Below the pieces are notes generated by a model. The model ran no database searches, was not told where the DNA came from, and saw only the letters and a list, made by a program, of their open reading frames with translations. The translations under genes were made by a program, and so were the position numbers. From JAVBLV01 sp031553195 (GTDB lineage Bacteria > Bacteroidota > Bacteroidia > Bacteroidales > P3): 64,000 bases of DNA. The DNA lies in contig JAVBLV010000014.1 in the NCBI GenBank assembly GCA_031553195.1, positions 8,511-72,510 of the forward strand. Direction: 5' to 3'. Shown here piece after piece: positions 19,440-30,060 of this stretch (positions are counted from its first letter, which is position 1; every line of letters starts with the position of its first letter).

Positions 19440-19759
19440 CAGATGCGTACCTTCTCGCAGAAATTACTGAAAGCCGGTTTTTCCTTACAATATACCCGAC
19501 GAATGAGTTCCAACAACGAAGTTTTTTCCGTGCCTTTACCGCTTGCTTCTTGCGTTTAGGATGTTGACTGTTGTAGGTTGCTACTGACCCGCCTGTAATT
19601 CTGACGGATAGGAATACCGTGTCTCTCGGCTATTTTTACGCAATTATCAATGATTTTCTTGTAAAGTTTGGCATCGGTGGGGAAAGTCGTGTTGTTTCCC
19701 TGAAGTCTTTTCAATTCCTCAATGCTTTCTTTTATGTTTAGTTGCTTTGGATGTGACAT
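19440..19759 (-). pseudogene. Decayed IS5-type transposase fragment
   Basis: The minus strand from 19759 reads 67 codons containing IKESIEELKRLQG and FPTDAKLYKKIIDNC with KIAERHGIPIRQNYRR, the pattern of IS5/IS1182-type transposases (YPTDxKLYKKxI, then an arginine-rich stretch). After the stop at 19556 the homologous reading continues in a shifted frame as HPKRKKQAVKARKKLR (about 19510-19565). It continues again in a third frame as LLELIRRVYCKEKPAF. At least two frameshifts are therefore present. The N-terminal third and the catalytic C-terminal part are missing, and no terminal inverted repeats are seen. It is an inactive relic. Extents are approximate. Confidence 0.7.
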
Positions 19760-19893
19760 ATTAAGTGATTTAAATTATAGTCAAAAATAAAACGAAAAAT
19801 GAACCCATAAAATATCGGACTATGTATTTTGTCACTTCTGTATTACATGAATATATCCATGAGACTATGGTCGTGGCAATATGAATGATTATA

Positions 19894-19926
19894 AGTCAGG
19901 ATGTGACTATAAGTTACGCCCTGACT
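19894..19926. repeat. 33-bp palindrome, copy 2
   Basis: Arms AGTCAGGATGTGACT and AGTTACGCCCTGACT around a central ATA. It sits about 125 bp upstream of the outer-membrane barrel gene. Confidence 0.7.
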
Positions 19927-20051
19927 AGGCTATCACAGGAATGGGAGGGGGCTTCTTTTTTATTTTTTTCGAATATTCATTCTTTCTTTTTTGAACAAAA
20001 AGCAGAAGCGGTTGTTCTAAGTGTAAAATTTTAGGAATAAGGAGAAACAAT

Positions 20052-20651
20052 ATGAAAAAAATGGTTTTGATAACATGTTTGGTATTGACGGCTACAATTA
20101 ATGTTTTTGGACAAAGATTTTCGCTTACCGGGTTTGCAGGATATACATTTGCAGATGACTTCAGCATAAATGGTTATTCGGGGACTCTTAAGGATAACTG
20201 GCACTATGGGGGAGGAGTTGAGTTTATGATTCATCCGTTGTATGGAGCCGAAATTCTATATCAGGCCCAAAGTACCGAAGCGGTGTTGTATAATTATTAT
20301 ACTCAGGATTATACAGACGACGTAACCATATCTTATATAATGGGGGGAGGCGTGCGCTACATCCCTTTTATGAGAGGGAGAATAATGCCTTACGGAGGGT
20401 TAAATGTGGGGGTGGGGATTGTAGATTATTCTAACGACACACGTACCTGTTTTGCCTGGGGAGCCAAAATCGGACTCAAAGTGAAAGCTTCGGAAAGGAT
20501 TGCTTTTAAGGCGCAGGCTCAACTGTACTCTATGGTGAATGCGGTAAGCGCTTCGTTTTGGTTTGTGCCGGGCGCTTCGGGAATTAGTTTCAGCGGATAC
20601 TCGACTGTTTATCAGTATGGTTTTACGGCAGGAATTTCGATAGGGATATAA
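20052..20651 (+). CDS. Outer-membrane beta-barrel protein
   Basis: 199 residues with a signal peptide (MKKMVLITCLVLTATINVFG, cleavage before QRFSL). The mature part alternates hydrophobic and polar residues and is rich in aromatic and glycine residues in the manner of an eight-stranded barrel (FAGYTF, YGGGVEFM, GGGVRYIPF, YGGLNVGVG, GAKIGLKVKA, YGFTAGISIGI). The final residues are typical for recognition by the Bam complex, though they end in isoleucine. It would sit in the outer membrane as an OmpW/OmpX-like porin or structural protein; the family cannot be fixed. It is a single gene, followed by a convergent operon on the minus strand. Confidence 0.82.
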   Translation: MKKMVLITCLVLTATINVFGQRFSLTGFAGYTFADDFSINGYSGTLKDNWHYGGGVEFMIHPLYGAEILYQAQSTEAVLYNYYTQDYTDDVTISYIMGGGVRYIPFMRGRIMPYGGLNVGVGIVDYSNDTRTCFAWGAKIGLKVKASERIAFKAQAQLYSMVNAVSASFWFVPGASGISFSGYSTVYQYGFTAGISIGI

Positions 20652-20865
20652 TACTACTCATTCGTGTACTTAGAATGAGGTTTGATATCATTTGCATGTT
20701 CAATTTAGTCGAATCATTTTATACCTCACAGATTTCAAATCTATGAGGTATAAGAATTTAACATCAAAATTGATTACAGATTTCCAGACTATAATGTAAA
20801 GGCGTAAAATATTAAAAATTCTAAAATAGTGATTTTATGGATCTTATATTAATTTCGAACCTTTT

Positions 20866-21411
20866 TTAATTTTCTTTTTGTTTGAAAAAGGTAAAGTTGA
20901 CTTTACCGTATTTTCTGTGTTGGAAAAAGCAGGGGTGTTCTGTAAAAGATAAATGAGCGGAATGTTCCAAAATTAAAATTCCGTTTTCGGTTAATAAATT
21001 GTTTTTGAAAATATGATCAGGAATAACATTAATATTCTGCAAGTCATAGGGCGGATCTGCGAAAATGATGTCGAATTGTTTGTTTTGCCTTCTTGAAATG
21101 AACATAAAAACGTCGGTACGGATAGGGTAGAGGTTCGACAATTCAAATATGGCGGCCGTCTTCTTTATAAAATCGATGCATTTGAAATTGGTATCGATAC
21201 AGGTTACGTTTTTACAACCTCTGGACACAAATTCAAAAGCAATGCTTCCGATTCCCGTAAATAGATCCAGGACATCTACTTCTTCAAAATCAATAATATT
21301 ATTCAAGATATTAAAAAGTCCTTCGCGCGCCATATCGGTTGTGGGGCGTACAGGAAGATTGGCGGGGGGATTCAACCGCCGTCCTTTTAAATATCCACTG
21401 ATGATTCGCAT
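20866..21411 (-). CDS. rsmD: 16S rRNA (guanine966-N2)-methyltransferase
   Basis: 181 residues, the usual length. The start MRIISGYLKGRRL is characteristic, followed by RPTTDMAREGLFNIL. SAM-binding motif I is DLFTGIGSIAFEFVSRG (residues 49-65). The catalytic (D/N)PPY motif is ADPPYD at 118-123. The enzyme methylates G966 of 16S rRNA during assembly of the small subunit. It is the last gene of a minus-strand group: the DUF3822 gene ends 18 bp upstream, an arrangement commonly found in Bacteroidota. No strong terminator is visible downstream. Confidence 0.96.
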   Translation of the reverse strand: MRIISGYLKGRRLNPPANLPVRPTTDMAREGLFNILNNIIDFEEVDVLDLFTGIGSIAFEFVSRGCKNVTCIDTNFKCIDFIKKTAAIFELSNLYPIRTDVFMFISRRQNKQFDIIFADPPYDLQNINVIPDHIFKNNLLTENGILILEHSAHLSFTEHPCFFQHRKYGKVNFTFFKQKEN

Positions 21412-21429
21412 TGAAAGATTGGAATGAAA

Positions 21430-22242
21430 TTACAGGATCAAAAAATATTTAGCCAATTCAGATTTACTACCGATAGATTCTGTTTCGGAGGACAGCGGAA
21501 AAATATCTACATTCGGAATGAATGTTCTTAACCTGAAAAGTATTACATCATCAACAGTACCACCGACGTAACAGTTTGTTATATTCAAATCGAATTGAAG
21601 TTGCTTAATCACATTAAGTACGAAATAAACAAGTTCTTCCTCTCCCTCGAAAGAAAAAGAATTTCCCAAAACGAATTCTTTTTTCTTATAAGCGGCAATA
21701 TCAACGCCTTTTGTCCGGATATTTAAAATAATGGTATTGCGTTGATTGTCGGTGAGTTCTAATCCTTTTTCGGCCATAACAATATGTTGGGAAAGAAATG
21801 AGGCGGAAGGCGTTAGAATTTTAAAAGCCGAAAAAATGTTAGGGTTAACGGCAAATATGGAATATGCTTTTAACAGCGGGGAATAAATTGCTTGTATTTG
21901 CTCTGTATCGTCGACGCAACAAACAAATTTCAAATATTTCTTTATATGGTTCCCATCAAATAAAACCTCCGGCGCCCAAACATGCTTAACAGCTTGAAAA
22001 ATTGTAGAAGTAGAAGAGAAAGTAAACGCTGTAATACCGGCATTGGAAAATGCGGTTTTTACTACATTCATTACTTCTGTCAATCGTTCGGGAAACAGAA
22101 TGTCAAAATCAGATAGTTTTATTAATTGTCTCTCGTTATTATGCAAGGAAAAAGAAAATCCATGAGCCCGGAGGCAAATGGATAGTTCTTTTTCTGAATG
22201 ATGCAAGTTATCTTCTAAACAAAAATCAAACTTTGGGAACAT
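21430..22242 (-). CDS. DUF3822 family protein
   Basis: 270 residues. The content (FDILFPERLTEV..., FEGEEELVYFVLNVIKQLQFD, then YVGGTVDDV) and the position immediately upstream of rsmD fit DUF3822, a Bacteroidota-specific family with an actin-like/ASKHA-type fold suspected from its sequence pattern. No biochemical function is established. The protein looks cytoplasmic, with no signal peptide or membrane segment. It begins 10 bp after the stop of the gene at 22253 and ends 18 bp before rsmD, so the three are probably one operon. Confidence 0.88.
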   Translation of the reverse strand: MFPKFDFCLEDNLHHSEKELSICLRAHGFSFSLHNNERQLIKLSDFDILFPERLTEVMNVVKTAFSNAGITAFTFSSTSTIFQAVKHVWAPEVLFDGNHIKKYLKFVCCVDDTEQIQAIYSPLLKAYSIFAVNPNIFSAFKILTPSASFLSQHIVMAEKGLELTDNQRNTIILNIRTKGVDIAAYKKKEFVLGNSFSFEGEEELVYFVLNVIKQLQFDLNITNCYVGGTVDDVILFRLRTFIPNVDIFPLSSETESIGSKSELAKYFLIL

Positions 22243-22252
22243 AATTTTAAAT

Positions 22253-22885
22253 TTATTCGAAATTACCTTCTATAATGGGTTGCTCAAGCGAACCAAATTT
22301 TAGTCCCGGATATTTCTTTATGGCTTCGGCATCTGCTATTTTATTAATAACAAATTGTTTATCCATTCCTTCCAAAAAGGAGCTAAAATGCGCTTTAACT
22401 TCGATAACAGGAACGCTAAAGCCGGATTTATCTACAAATGATGCTTGAGATTCAAATGTTTGTCCATTCCCATAAGGAATATATTTCAGATCTTTCAATT
22501 GTTCTTCAGTAATGGAAATTTTCTTTTCCTCCCTCAACTTTTCCAATGGGTTCATATAAATCGTATCACGAGAAATAATCCCCATTTTCAATGCTTTTTC
22601 TTCGGTTAACGTATCGGGCACGTCGCCTATCTTTTTTATCACAGGCACTCTCCCTTGCTGCAAAAATAAAATAAGCGAGTCAATATCGGCCATGTACCTT
22701 CCGTTAACAACTTTATACGCTTCTTCTAATGTTCTGATTTCTTTTAGTTTGGAAATAACGGCTTTACTTCGTTTGTTGTACTCGTTTTCGTAACGGACGG
22801 GTTCCATAATGCTGTCATACAGGAAATATACGAGGGCGATAATTACCAAAACAAGTACAATTTGAATTATTGTTCTGATTCTCAT
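22253..22885 (-). CDS. Conserved hypothetical membrane-anchored protein upstream of DUF3822
   Basis: 210 residues with one N-terminal membrane anchor (MRIRTIIQIVLVLVIIALVYFLYD in the protein; hydrophobic core 8-23). A helix-rich periplasmic part follows, with KLKEIRTLEEAYKVVNGRY and DIDSLILFL, a layout reminiscent of pilin-like or pseudopilin N-terminal helices. There is no prepilin cleavage motif. It is the first gene of the operon leading to rsmD. I know of no assigned function. A candidate -7 box for the minus strand lies about 50 bp upstream. Confidence 0.82.
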   Translation of the reverse strand: MRIRTIIQIVLVLVIIALVYFLYDSIMEPVRYENEYNKRSKAVISKLKEIRTLEEAYKVVNGRYMADIDSLILFLQQGRVPVIKKIGDVPDTLTEEKALKMGIISRDTIYMNPLEKLREEKKISITEEQLKDLKYIPYGNGQTFESQASFVDKSGFSVPVIEVKAHFSSFLEGMDKQFVINKIADAEAIKKYPGLKFGSLEQPIIEGNFE

Positions 22886-22933
22886 GATTTACTATTTTTC
22901 GTGTTTGTGATTTAAAATATTTATTCCTTTCTG

Positions 22934-22941
22934 CAAATTTA
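22934..22941 (-). promoter_or_regulatory. -7 box for the rsmD operon
   Basis: The minus strand reads TAAATTTG (TAnnTTTG), about 49 bp before the ATG at 22885. The -33 region is T-rich without an exact TTTG. Confidence 0.45.
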
Positions 22942-23046
22942 GGATTTTTTGGAAGATAAAAAAACTTTTTAATCTGTAATTTGTCGAATATTTCTTAAAC
23001 AAATAGTAGAGCATTGGAAAACATTTGTTTTCAAATGTATATTTGC

Positions 23047-23823
23047 TTATTTCTGCGCTATCACAAAAAAATCAATAGCAGAGTCGTTAAATTTGTCCAG
23101 ATAAAAATCCTCTGTTGTAATTTCCGAAGCCGCAGAATTAGCGGAATTTTGAGATTGATTCAGTAATTTTCTCCGGTTCCAACGATTTAGTAAATCATAA
23201 GGCTTTCGAAGCATCCACGCGGGGAGTTTGTGTTCCAGATCAAGAGGGTCTAATTTTTTAAATTTCTCGACAGAAGCCTTATTTTCTTGATAATAAGCCA
23301 TTGACCGCTCTTTTAAGAAAACGCCTTGCATATCGAGATTGGTAAAATAAGGAGCCAGAACTTTTTCCAACTGGTCATGGGTATATTCCCGCACATGAAA
23401 CGGATTACGCGTAAGCGAAGTTTTAATATTCGGAGTGGTTAGGATCAATTTCCCGCCAGGCTTAAGCAACTGGCTTAACCGCATGGTAAATTCACTGTCT
23501 TCGTTTATGTGTTCAATAACCTGAAAGGTAACTACAAAATCAAAATATGATTGAGGAACGCCCCCCCATTTAGGGAACTTCATTTGCTTGAATATGACCT
23601 TGTCTGTAATTTCTTCCCCAATGGCCGTCGGAAATTTATCCATTGCCAAATACACGTCTGCCTTAGGGAGTAAAAGGTTCATCCCGTAGCCTTCTCCGCA
23701 ACCGAATTCGGCAATTTTTCCTTGTGCCAGGAGCGCGGCTTGTTCATATGCAAATACGTGACGTTGATAAATTGCATTGTCCGAAGCTTCATTTTGCGAA
23801 CAACGTTCTGCTGTTTGTACCAT
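23047..23823 (-). CDS. Class I SAM-dependent methyltransferase
   Basis: 258 residues. Motif I KIAEFGCGEGYG (37-47) binds SAM. The acidic residue of motif II is in YLAMDKF. The post-motif segment FDFVVTFQVIEHINED and the LLKPGGKLILTTPN element complete a Methyltransf_11/23-like Rossmann fold. The substrate cannot be told; similar enzymes act on small molecules, sugars or quinone-like intermediates. It has no signal peptide and should be cytoplasmic. It is transcribed divergently from the MFS exporter gene, with a 33-bp palindrome between them. Confidence 0.85.
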   Translation of the reverse strand: MVQTAERCSQNEASDNAIYQRHVFAYEQAALLAQGKIAEFGCGEGYGMNLLLPKADVYLAMDKFPTAIGEEITDKVIFKQMKFPKWGGVPQSYFDFVVTFQVIEHINEDSEFTMRLSQLLKPGGKLILTTPNIKTSLTRNPFHVREYTHDQLEKVLAPYFTNLDMQGVFLKERSMAYYQENKASVEKFKKLDPLDLEHKLPAWMLRKPYDLLNRWNRRKLLNQSQNSANSAASEITTEDFYLDKFNDSAIDFFVIAQK

Positions 23824-23968
23824 CTGCTAAATAAAGGTTATTTTTGAAAAAGGTTCTAATTTAAAGCGCATTCCGAAGGTCAAAATATTCATAAAACAAA
23901 AATTTGGAATAGATTCGTTTTTATGTGAAGTTTGCCAGAAATCAGGGAATACTACTTTTACACATATG

Positions 23969-23976
23969 CAAATATA
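23969..23976 (-). promoter_or_regulatory. Possible -7 box for the methyltransferase gene
   Basis: The minus strand reads TATATTTG, matching TAnnTTTG. It would give a leader of about 140 bases before the ATG at 23823. Confidence 0.35.
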
Positions 23977-24005
23977 CAATTTTTTATAATAGTTACGGAT
24001 TAATA

Positions 24006-24038
24006 AGTCAGGGCGCGACTTTAAGTCGCGCCCTGACT
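24006..24038. repeat. 33-bp palindrome, copy 3 (perfect)
   Basis: Arms AGTCAGGGCGCGACT and AGTCGCGCCCTGACT form a perfect 15-bp inverted repeat around TTA. It lies between two divergently transcribed genes, so it is unlikely to be a simple terminator. Confidence 0.85.
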
Positions 24039-24143
24039 AGATGATCTAATAAGAAATAAACGGATAAAAGAAAAACCTACTTTTGAAAAACAAAAATCTT
24101 TGACGCGAGTTATATAAAATGTTCTATAGAATTAACTTAGTCC

Positions 24144-25397
24144 ATGTCGATAAATAGCATATTTAAAGAAACCTTCTCGTCCTTATATCATAGGAACTTT
24201 CGCGCCTTTTGGTTCGGACAGGCCGTGTCGCTTATCGGTAGCATGATACAGGTAACGGCTTTGAGTTGGTATGTATATAAAATTAGCGGCTCTCCCTTTT
24301 TGTTGGGGTTGATGGGAGTATTCGAATTTGGCCCTGTTTTGGCTCTTTCTTTATTTAGCGGGGTTTTTATCGAACGTTTTCCAAAAAAAAAGATACTGCT
24401 TGTTACTCAAAGCATTTTTCTTGTTCAATCGTTGATCCTCTCTTTGTTGGTTTGGACAGGATCTACAAACTATTGGTTTTTTGCAATTTTAGCGTTAATT
24501 GCCGGAGTAGCCAATAGCATCGACCAGCCGGCCAGGCAATCTTATTTTGTGGAATTGGTAGGAAAAAAGGACTTGCCTAATGCCATTTCGTTGAATTCAA
24601 CTACTTTTAATCTGGCTAGAATTATAGGACCTGCTATTGCCGGTATTATTATGAAATATTTGGGAACGGCCGAATGCTTTCTGATTAATGGTTTAAGCTT
24701 TATTCCTGTAATTTATGGAATTACGTTGATAGATGTAGCCGGTACGCCTTTAAGAAAAGAGAAGCAAAATGGTATTTTAAGCGAGATAAAAACCGGACTC
24801 CGTTACACATTTAGAAATCCATTGCTTTATCCTACGTTTATTATCATGGCGATCGTGTGTACTTTTTCCATGAATTCCAATGTAGTGTTACCCGTATTCG
24901 CTAAAGACGTAATGCTTGGCAGCGAAAGCACATATAGTCTTATGATGTCGTTGCTCGGACTTGGGTCGCTTTTGGGCGCTCTTTTCATGGCCGGATTCGG
25001 AAGTAAGATTCGTAGCAGGAATTTCCTTATTCCTCCGGCGCTTTGTGTTGCAACTGCGCAAATGTTTACTCTGATTCCCATTGACGCAAAACATCAGTTT
25101 CTGTATATGTCTATATTGCTTATTATTATAGGGTTTTCAAACCTCTGTTTCCTCAATAGGGCAAACACGCGTATACAATTGAATACCGATGATGAATACA
25201 GAGGAAGAGTAATGAGTATATATGTGTTTATCAATACGGGGAGCACGCCTTTGGGGAATACCTTTACTGGTTGGGCTATCGGGATGGCGGGCGAACGATA
25301 TGGCTTTTTTATTAACGGATTGGTTACATGTAGTCTCGTTTTGGTTATGTATTATCTTTTCCGGTCTCATTTGCTCAAAGCAAAAGTGGTGAAATAG
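24144..25397 (+). CDS. MFS transporter, EntS-like exporter
   Basis: 417 residues with about 12 hydrophobic segments. The first half contains SNYWFF...ANSIDQPARQSYFVELV with the signature QPARQS and LNSTTFNLARIIGPAIAG, typical of the MFS_3/EntS branch that exports siderophores or drugs by proton exchange. It acts in the inner membrane. The start ATG at 24144 is followed directly by IFKETFSSLYHRNFRAFWFGQ, the usual opening of this subfamily. No partner siderophore genes are present in the window, so the substrate remains open. Confidence 0.9.
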   Translation: MSINSIFKETFSSLYHRNFRAFWFGQAVSLIGSMIQVTALSWYVYKISGSPFLLGLMGVFEFGPVLALSLFSGVFIERFPKKKILLVTQSIFLVQSLILSLLVWTGSTNYWFFAILALIAGVANSIDQPARQSYFVELVGKKDLPNAISLNSTTFNLARIIGPAIAGIIMKYLGTAECFLINGLSFIPVIYGITLIDVAGTPLRKEKQNGILSEIKTGLRYTFRNPLLYPTFIIMAIVCTFSMNSNVVLPVFAKDVMLGSESTYSLMMSLLGLGSLLGALFMAGFGSKIRSRNFLIPPALCVATAQMFTLIPIDAKHQFLYMSILLIIIGFSNLCFLNRANTRIQLNTDDEYRGRVMSIYVFINTGSTPLGNTFTGWAIGMAGERYGFFINGLVTCSLVLVMYYLFRSHLLKAKVVK

Positions 25398-25542
25398 ACG
25401 AGTTCCATTTGAGGTATTTAAAACTTTTCTCAAAAAATAAGGACATTAATTCTATTATCTGAGTAAATTCTTTATCAGGAAGGGCTTCTTAGATTTAAAA
25501 TGATTTCTGAATGTTGAACTTTCCGCATCCCGTTTTTATTTG

Positions 25543-25550
25543 TATCTTTG
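25543..25550 (+). promoter_or_regulatory. -7 box upstream of pyrG
   Basis: TATCTTTG matches TAnnTTTG, giving a leader of about 105 bases before the ATG at 25661. TTTC stands at the expected -33 distance instead of TTTG. Confidence 0.45.
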
Positions 25551-25657
25551 AAAACTTTGATTTATGCTTTTTTTGAAATAAAGATTGGTTTTTAGTATTC
25601 TGTTATTCAGGATGATATATCTTCTTTATTGTGGAAGGTTTTTAAGTAAAAAATTAA

Positions 25658-27262
<1,605 letters not shown>

Positions 27263-27285
27263 AAAAGCGTAATTATGGGCGAAAT

Positions 27286-27314
27286 AAAAACTCCCGGCAT
27301 TGTCGGGAGTTTTT
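27286..27314 (+). terminator. Terminator after pyrG
   Basis: AAAAACTCCCG (27286-27296) and CGGGAGTTTTT (27304-27314) form an 11-bp stem with a 7-base loop. The A/T flanks suit termination in both directions. Confidence 0.85.
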
Positions 27315-27353
27315 CTGTTTGTCGAAGTAATGAAAATTTTCAGCATACGTTTA

Positions 27354-27515
27354 AGAGGTTGTTTAAATTTTTGTGGAAAAGATTTTGAGAGATAAAAGTA
27401 GCGAGTTTGCGGGCAGGATTTTTCAAGAATAGTAGAGCTATTTGGTAAAAATTCCGACAAAAAAGCACATTTTTAGACTCGAAATACTTCATAGAAAAAT
27501 TTTAAAACAACCTCT
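27354..27515. mobile_element. 162-bp MITE-like element, copy C
   Basis: Ends AGAGGTTGTTTAAATTTTT and the complement of AGAGGTTGTTTTAAAATTT. TA precedes the left end and AA follows the right end. It fills most of the spacer between the pyrG terminator and the OsmC gene. Confidence 0.82.
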
Positions 27516-27559
27516 AAGTTAACAAAATATTCTGTTTTCTTCTATGTGGAAACTTACGG

Positions 27560-27567
27560 TACTTTTG
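27560..27567 (+). promoter_or_regulatory. -7 box for the OsmC gene
   Basis: TACTTTTG matches TAnnTTTG, 22 bp before the ATG at 27590, just downstream of MITE copy C. Confidence 0.45.
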
Positions 27568-27589
27568 TTTTTTAATTTATCATCATAAA

Positions 27590-28069
27590 ATGAATGTTAA
27601 AGAACATGTTTACAGTTTAATTGTTCAATGGACCGGAAATAAAGGAACGGGAACTTCGAATTATTGTTCTTATGAGCGAAGCCATATTATTTCATCCGCA
27701 AATAAGCCGGATATTCTGGCTTCGTCCGATCCTGCTTTCCGCGGCGATGAAACAAAATACAATCCTGAAGAATTGTTGCTGGCGTCGTTGTCGAGTTGCC
27801 ACATGCTTTGGTTTTTGTATTTATGCGCCAGTAGCAATATTATTGTAACAAACTATGCCGATAATCCTACCGGCATTATGATTGAAACGGCAGATGGCGG
27901 CGGAAAATTCAAAGAAGTTACTTTGAATCCTGTTGTAACGGTTAAGGGCGAAATAATAATAGATATAATTGAAAGTCTTCATAAAAAAGCCAACCAACTT
28001 TGTTTTATTGCCAATTCGGTGAACTTTCCGGTAAAACATACTGTTATGGTAAGATCTGAATCAGAGTAA
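27590..28069 (+). CDS. OsmC/Ohr-family thiol peroxidase-like protein
   Basis: 159 residues. The conserved block PEELLLASLSSCHMLWFLYLC carries the first redox cysteine (SSCH, about residue 66). A second cysteine occurs in QLCFIANSV near residue 142, matching the two-cysteine arrangement of OsmC-like proteins that reduce organic hydroperoxides in the cytoplasm. The opening KEHVYSLIVQWTGNKGTGTSNY is typical of the YhfA/OsmC branch (seen as VQWTGNKGTGTSNY). It is a single gene with its own -7 box next to MITE copy C. Whether it is Ohr or OsmC proper cannot be decided. Confidence 0.88.
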   Translation: MNVKEHVYSLIVQWTGNKGTGTSNYCSYERSHIISSANKPDILASSDPAFRGDETKYNPEELLLASLSSCHMLWFLYLCASSNIIVTNYADNPTGIMIETADGGGKFKEVTLNPVVTVKGEIIIDIIESLHKKANQLCFIANSVNFPVKHTVMVRSESE

Positions 28070-28269
28070 TAATCTTCTCGGTAAGTAGAGTTTATATCGA
28101 CTAAATAGTTAAGGAAACAGGTTTCTGTATCTTTTAATCAAAATTGTTGAGACTTTGATACACAGGTTTTGGAAATTTGTTAAGTATCTGAAAATAAAAT
28201 ATTTGTATAATTTATAATGAGTTATTTGGTATAATGTTAGTTATTTAGTTGTTAAAAAAGACAAATAAA

Positions 28270-28647
28270 ATGGATGCGAATATATCGAAACCTAAAACAG
28301 TCGACGAGTATATTGCTTTAGCTTCGCCAAATGTAAAAGAACATTTGGAACAATTAAGAATGGCTATTCTGCAAACGGCGCCGCTTGCGCAGGAAGGAAT
28401 CAGTTACGAAATGCCTGTTTATAAATTGAATGGCATTTTAGTTTATTTTGGCGGATTTACCAAGCATGTCAGTTTGTTTCCCGGGCCTGGCGCAATTATG
28501 GAATTTAAGGATGAATTGTCAGATTATAAAACCTCTAAAGGCGCCATTCAGTTTCCGCTTGATAAACAAATCCCTGTGGAATTGGTAAAAAAAATTGTAC
28601 AATTTCGCATGAAAGAAAATCAAAAGAAAGCGACGCTAAAGAAATAA
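28270..28647 (+). CDS. DUF1801 (YdhG-like) family protein
   Basis: 125 residues from the ATG at 28270, chosen because MDANISKPKTVDEYIA aligns with the usual start; an in-frame ATG at 28249 adds seven residues. The pattern VDEYIALASPNVKEHLEQLR, then GISYEMPVYKLNG and LVYFGGFTKHVSLFPG, is that of DUF1801, a frataxin-like fold once linked to iron handling, with little functional evidence. It is small and cytoplasmic. It has no clear operon partner; the spacer after it contains a 65-bp tandem duplication. Confidence 0.85.
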   Translation: MDANISKPKTVDEYIALASPNVKEHLEQLRMAILQTAPLAQEGISYEMPVYKLNGILVYFGGFTKHVSLFPGPGAIMEFKDELSDYKTSKGAIQFPLDKQIPVELVKKIVQFRMKENQKKATLKK

Positions 28648-28684
28648 AAGATCATAGAATATCCATGAGACAAAAGTCTTAATT

Positions 28685-28821
28685 AAATGGAGAGTAAATT
28701 ATCGAATAAGGAAATAGCGAGATATTCAATGATTTAATAATTCAATTAGTCAGTCTAAATGGAGAGTAAATATCGAATAAAGAAATAGCACATGGCATTC
28801 CATGATTTGATAATTCAATTA
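28685..28821. repeat. Two direct repeats of about 65 bp, period 72
   Basis: Copy 1 at 28685-28748 and copy 2 at 28757-28821 share AAATGGAGAGTAAA at the start, ATCGAATAA in the middle and ATAATTCAATTA at the end, with scattered differences. They lie directly upstream of the MBL hydrolase gene. Confidence 0.75.
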
Positions 28822-28836
28822 TTCAATATATAAAAG

Positions 28837-29958
28837 ATGAAGAAGAAAAAGAGAAGAAGAATTATATGTGTTACATTATCAAGTATATTGGCAGTTTTTG
28901 TTATAATGACTACATTTTTTAATCAACCGAGTTTCGGAAGGTCGCCACGCGGCGAACGCTTGGAGAGAATCAAAAAATCGCCCAATTATCGCGATGGAAA
29001 GTTTCAAAATATCTCGCCTACCCAACAAATTACATCTGAAAAATCCAAAATCGGCACGATGTTCGATTTCCTTTTCCGTAAAGTAAAAGAACTACGTCCG
29101 GAAACGGACTTGCCAACCGTTAAAACCGATTTGAAGCAATTCGGACGGGACGAAGATGTAATGGTTTGGCTGGGACATTCTTCTTTATTTATCCAGTTAG
29201 ATGGAAAGCGGTTTTTAATCGACCCGACCTTGGTGAAGGCTGCTCCTGTATCATTTGTAAATAAACCCTTTAAAGGAACAAAAATTTATTCGCCCGATGA
29301 TGTGCCCGATATCGATTACCTGATTATTACGCATGATCATTGGGATCATTTGGATTATAAGACAGTTAAACGAATAAAGGACAGAACAGGGAAAGTAATT
29401 TGTCCGCTTGGCGTAGGCGAGCATTTGGAATACTGGGGATTCGGCAAAGACCGCATTATTGAACTTGACTGGAACGAAAATTCTGTTCTTGATACTGCGT
29501 TTACCATTCATTGTTTGCCTTCCCGTCACTTTTCGGGACGCGGTTTATCGCCGAATAAAACCTTATGGGCTTCGTTTATGCTGCAGACGCCGTTACGGAA
29601 TATTTATCTAAGCGGCGATGGCGGCTATGATACGCATTTTGCCGACATTGGCAAGCAATTTCCCGATATAGATCTCGCCATTATGGAAAACGGACAATAT
29701 AACGAAAATTGGAAATTCATACATCTGTTACCCGAAGATTTAGTGAAAGCCATTAATGATTTGCATCCTAAAAAGGTTCTTACTGTGCATAACTCAAAAT
29801 ATGCTTTGGGCAAACATTCATGGCATGAGCCTTTGGACAATATTTCAAAAGCCGCTGAACGGGATTCTATAAACCTGCTTGTGCCAATGATTGGAGAGCC
29901 TGTGTATCTGAACGACACAACACAAATTTTTAAAAAATGGTGGAAAAATATCCGTTGA
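28837..29958 (+). CDS. Metallo-beta-lactamase-fold hydrolase, UlaG/NAPE-PLD-like
   Basis: 373 residues. A basic start followed by a hydrophobic segment (residues 10-27) suggests a membrane anchor or signal. The metal site is THDHWDH with His166, His168, Asp170 and His171. Upstream is VWLGHSSLFIQLDGKRFLIDP, where LGHSS is typical of the UlaG/NAPE-PLD group. Further metal ligands are expected in LPSRHFSGR and LSGDGGYD. Such enzymes hydrolyse phosphodiester or lactone bonds; the natural substrate is unknown. The gene is isolated, downstream of a short direct repeat. Confidence 0.88.
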   Translation: MKKKKRRRIICVTLSSILAVFVIMTTFFNQPSFGRSPRGERLERIKKSPNYRDGKFQNISPTQQITSEKSKIGTMFDFLFRKVKELRPETDLPTVKTDLKQFGRDEDVMVWLGHSSLFIQLDGKRFLIDPTLVKAAPVSFVNKPFKGTKIYSPDDVPDIDYLIITHDHWDHLDYKTVKRIKDRTGKVICPLGVGEHLEYWGFGKDRIIELDWNENSVLDTAFTIHCLPSRHFSGRGLSPNKTLWASFMLQTPLRNIYLSGDGGYDTHFADIGKQFPDIDLAIMENGQYNENWKFIHLLPEDLVKAINDLHPKKVLTVHNSKYALGKHSWHEPLDNISKAAERDSINLLVPMIGEPVYLNDTTQIFKKWWKNIR

Positions 29959-30060
29959 AAATCATTTTCTACAAAATGTATTAAGATAATCCGTTGCCAT
30001 AATCATTTCTTCCAAGCAATGCTTTTATTCTGTTATAACATTATGTTTATCAAAGTGTGT

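Noticed and set aside
24006..24038. Palindrome considered as a terminator
   Set aside because: It lies between two divergent genes and has no T-run; the same unit occurs in other contexts.
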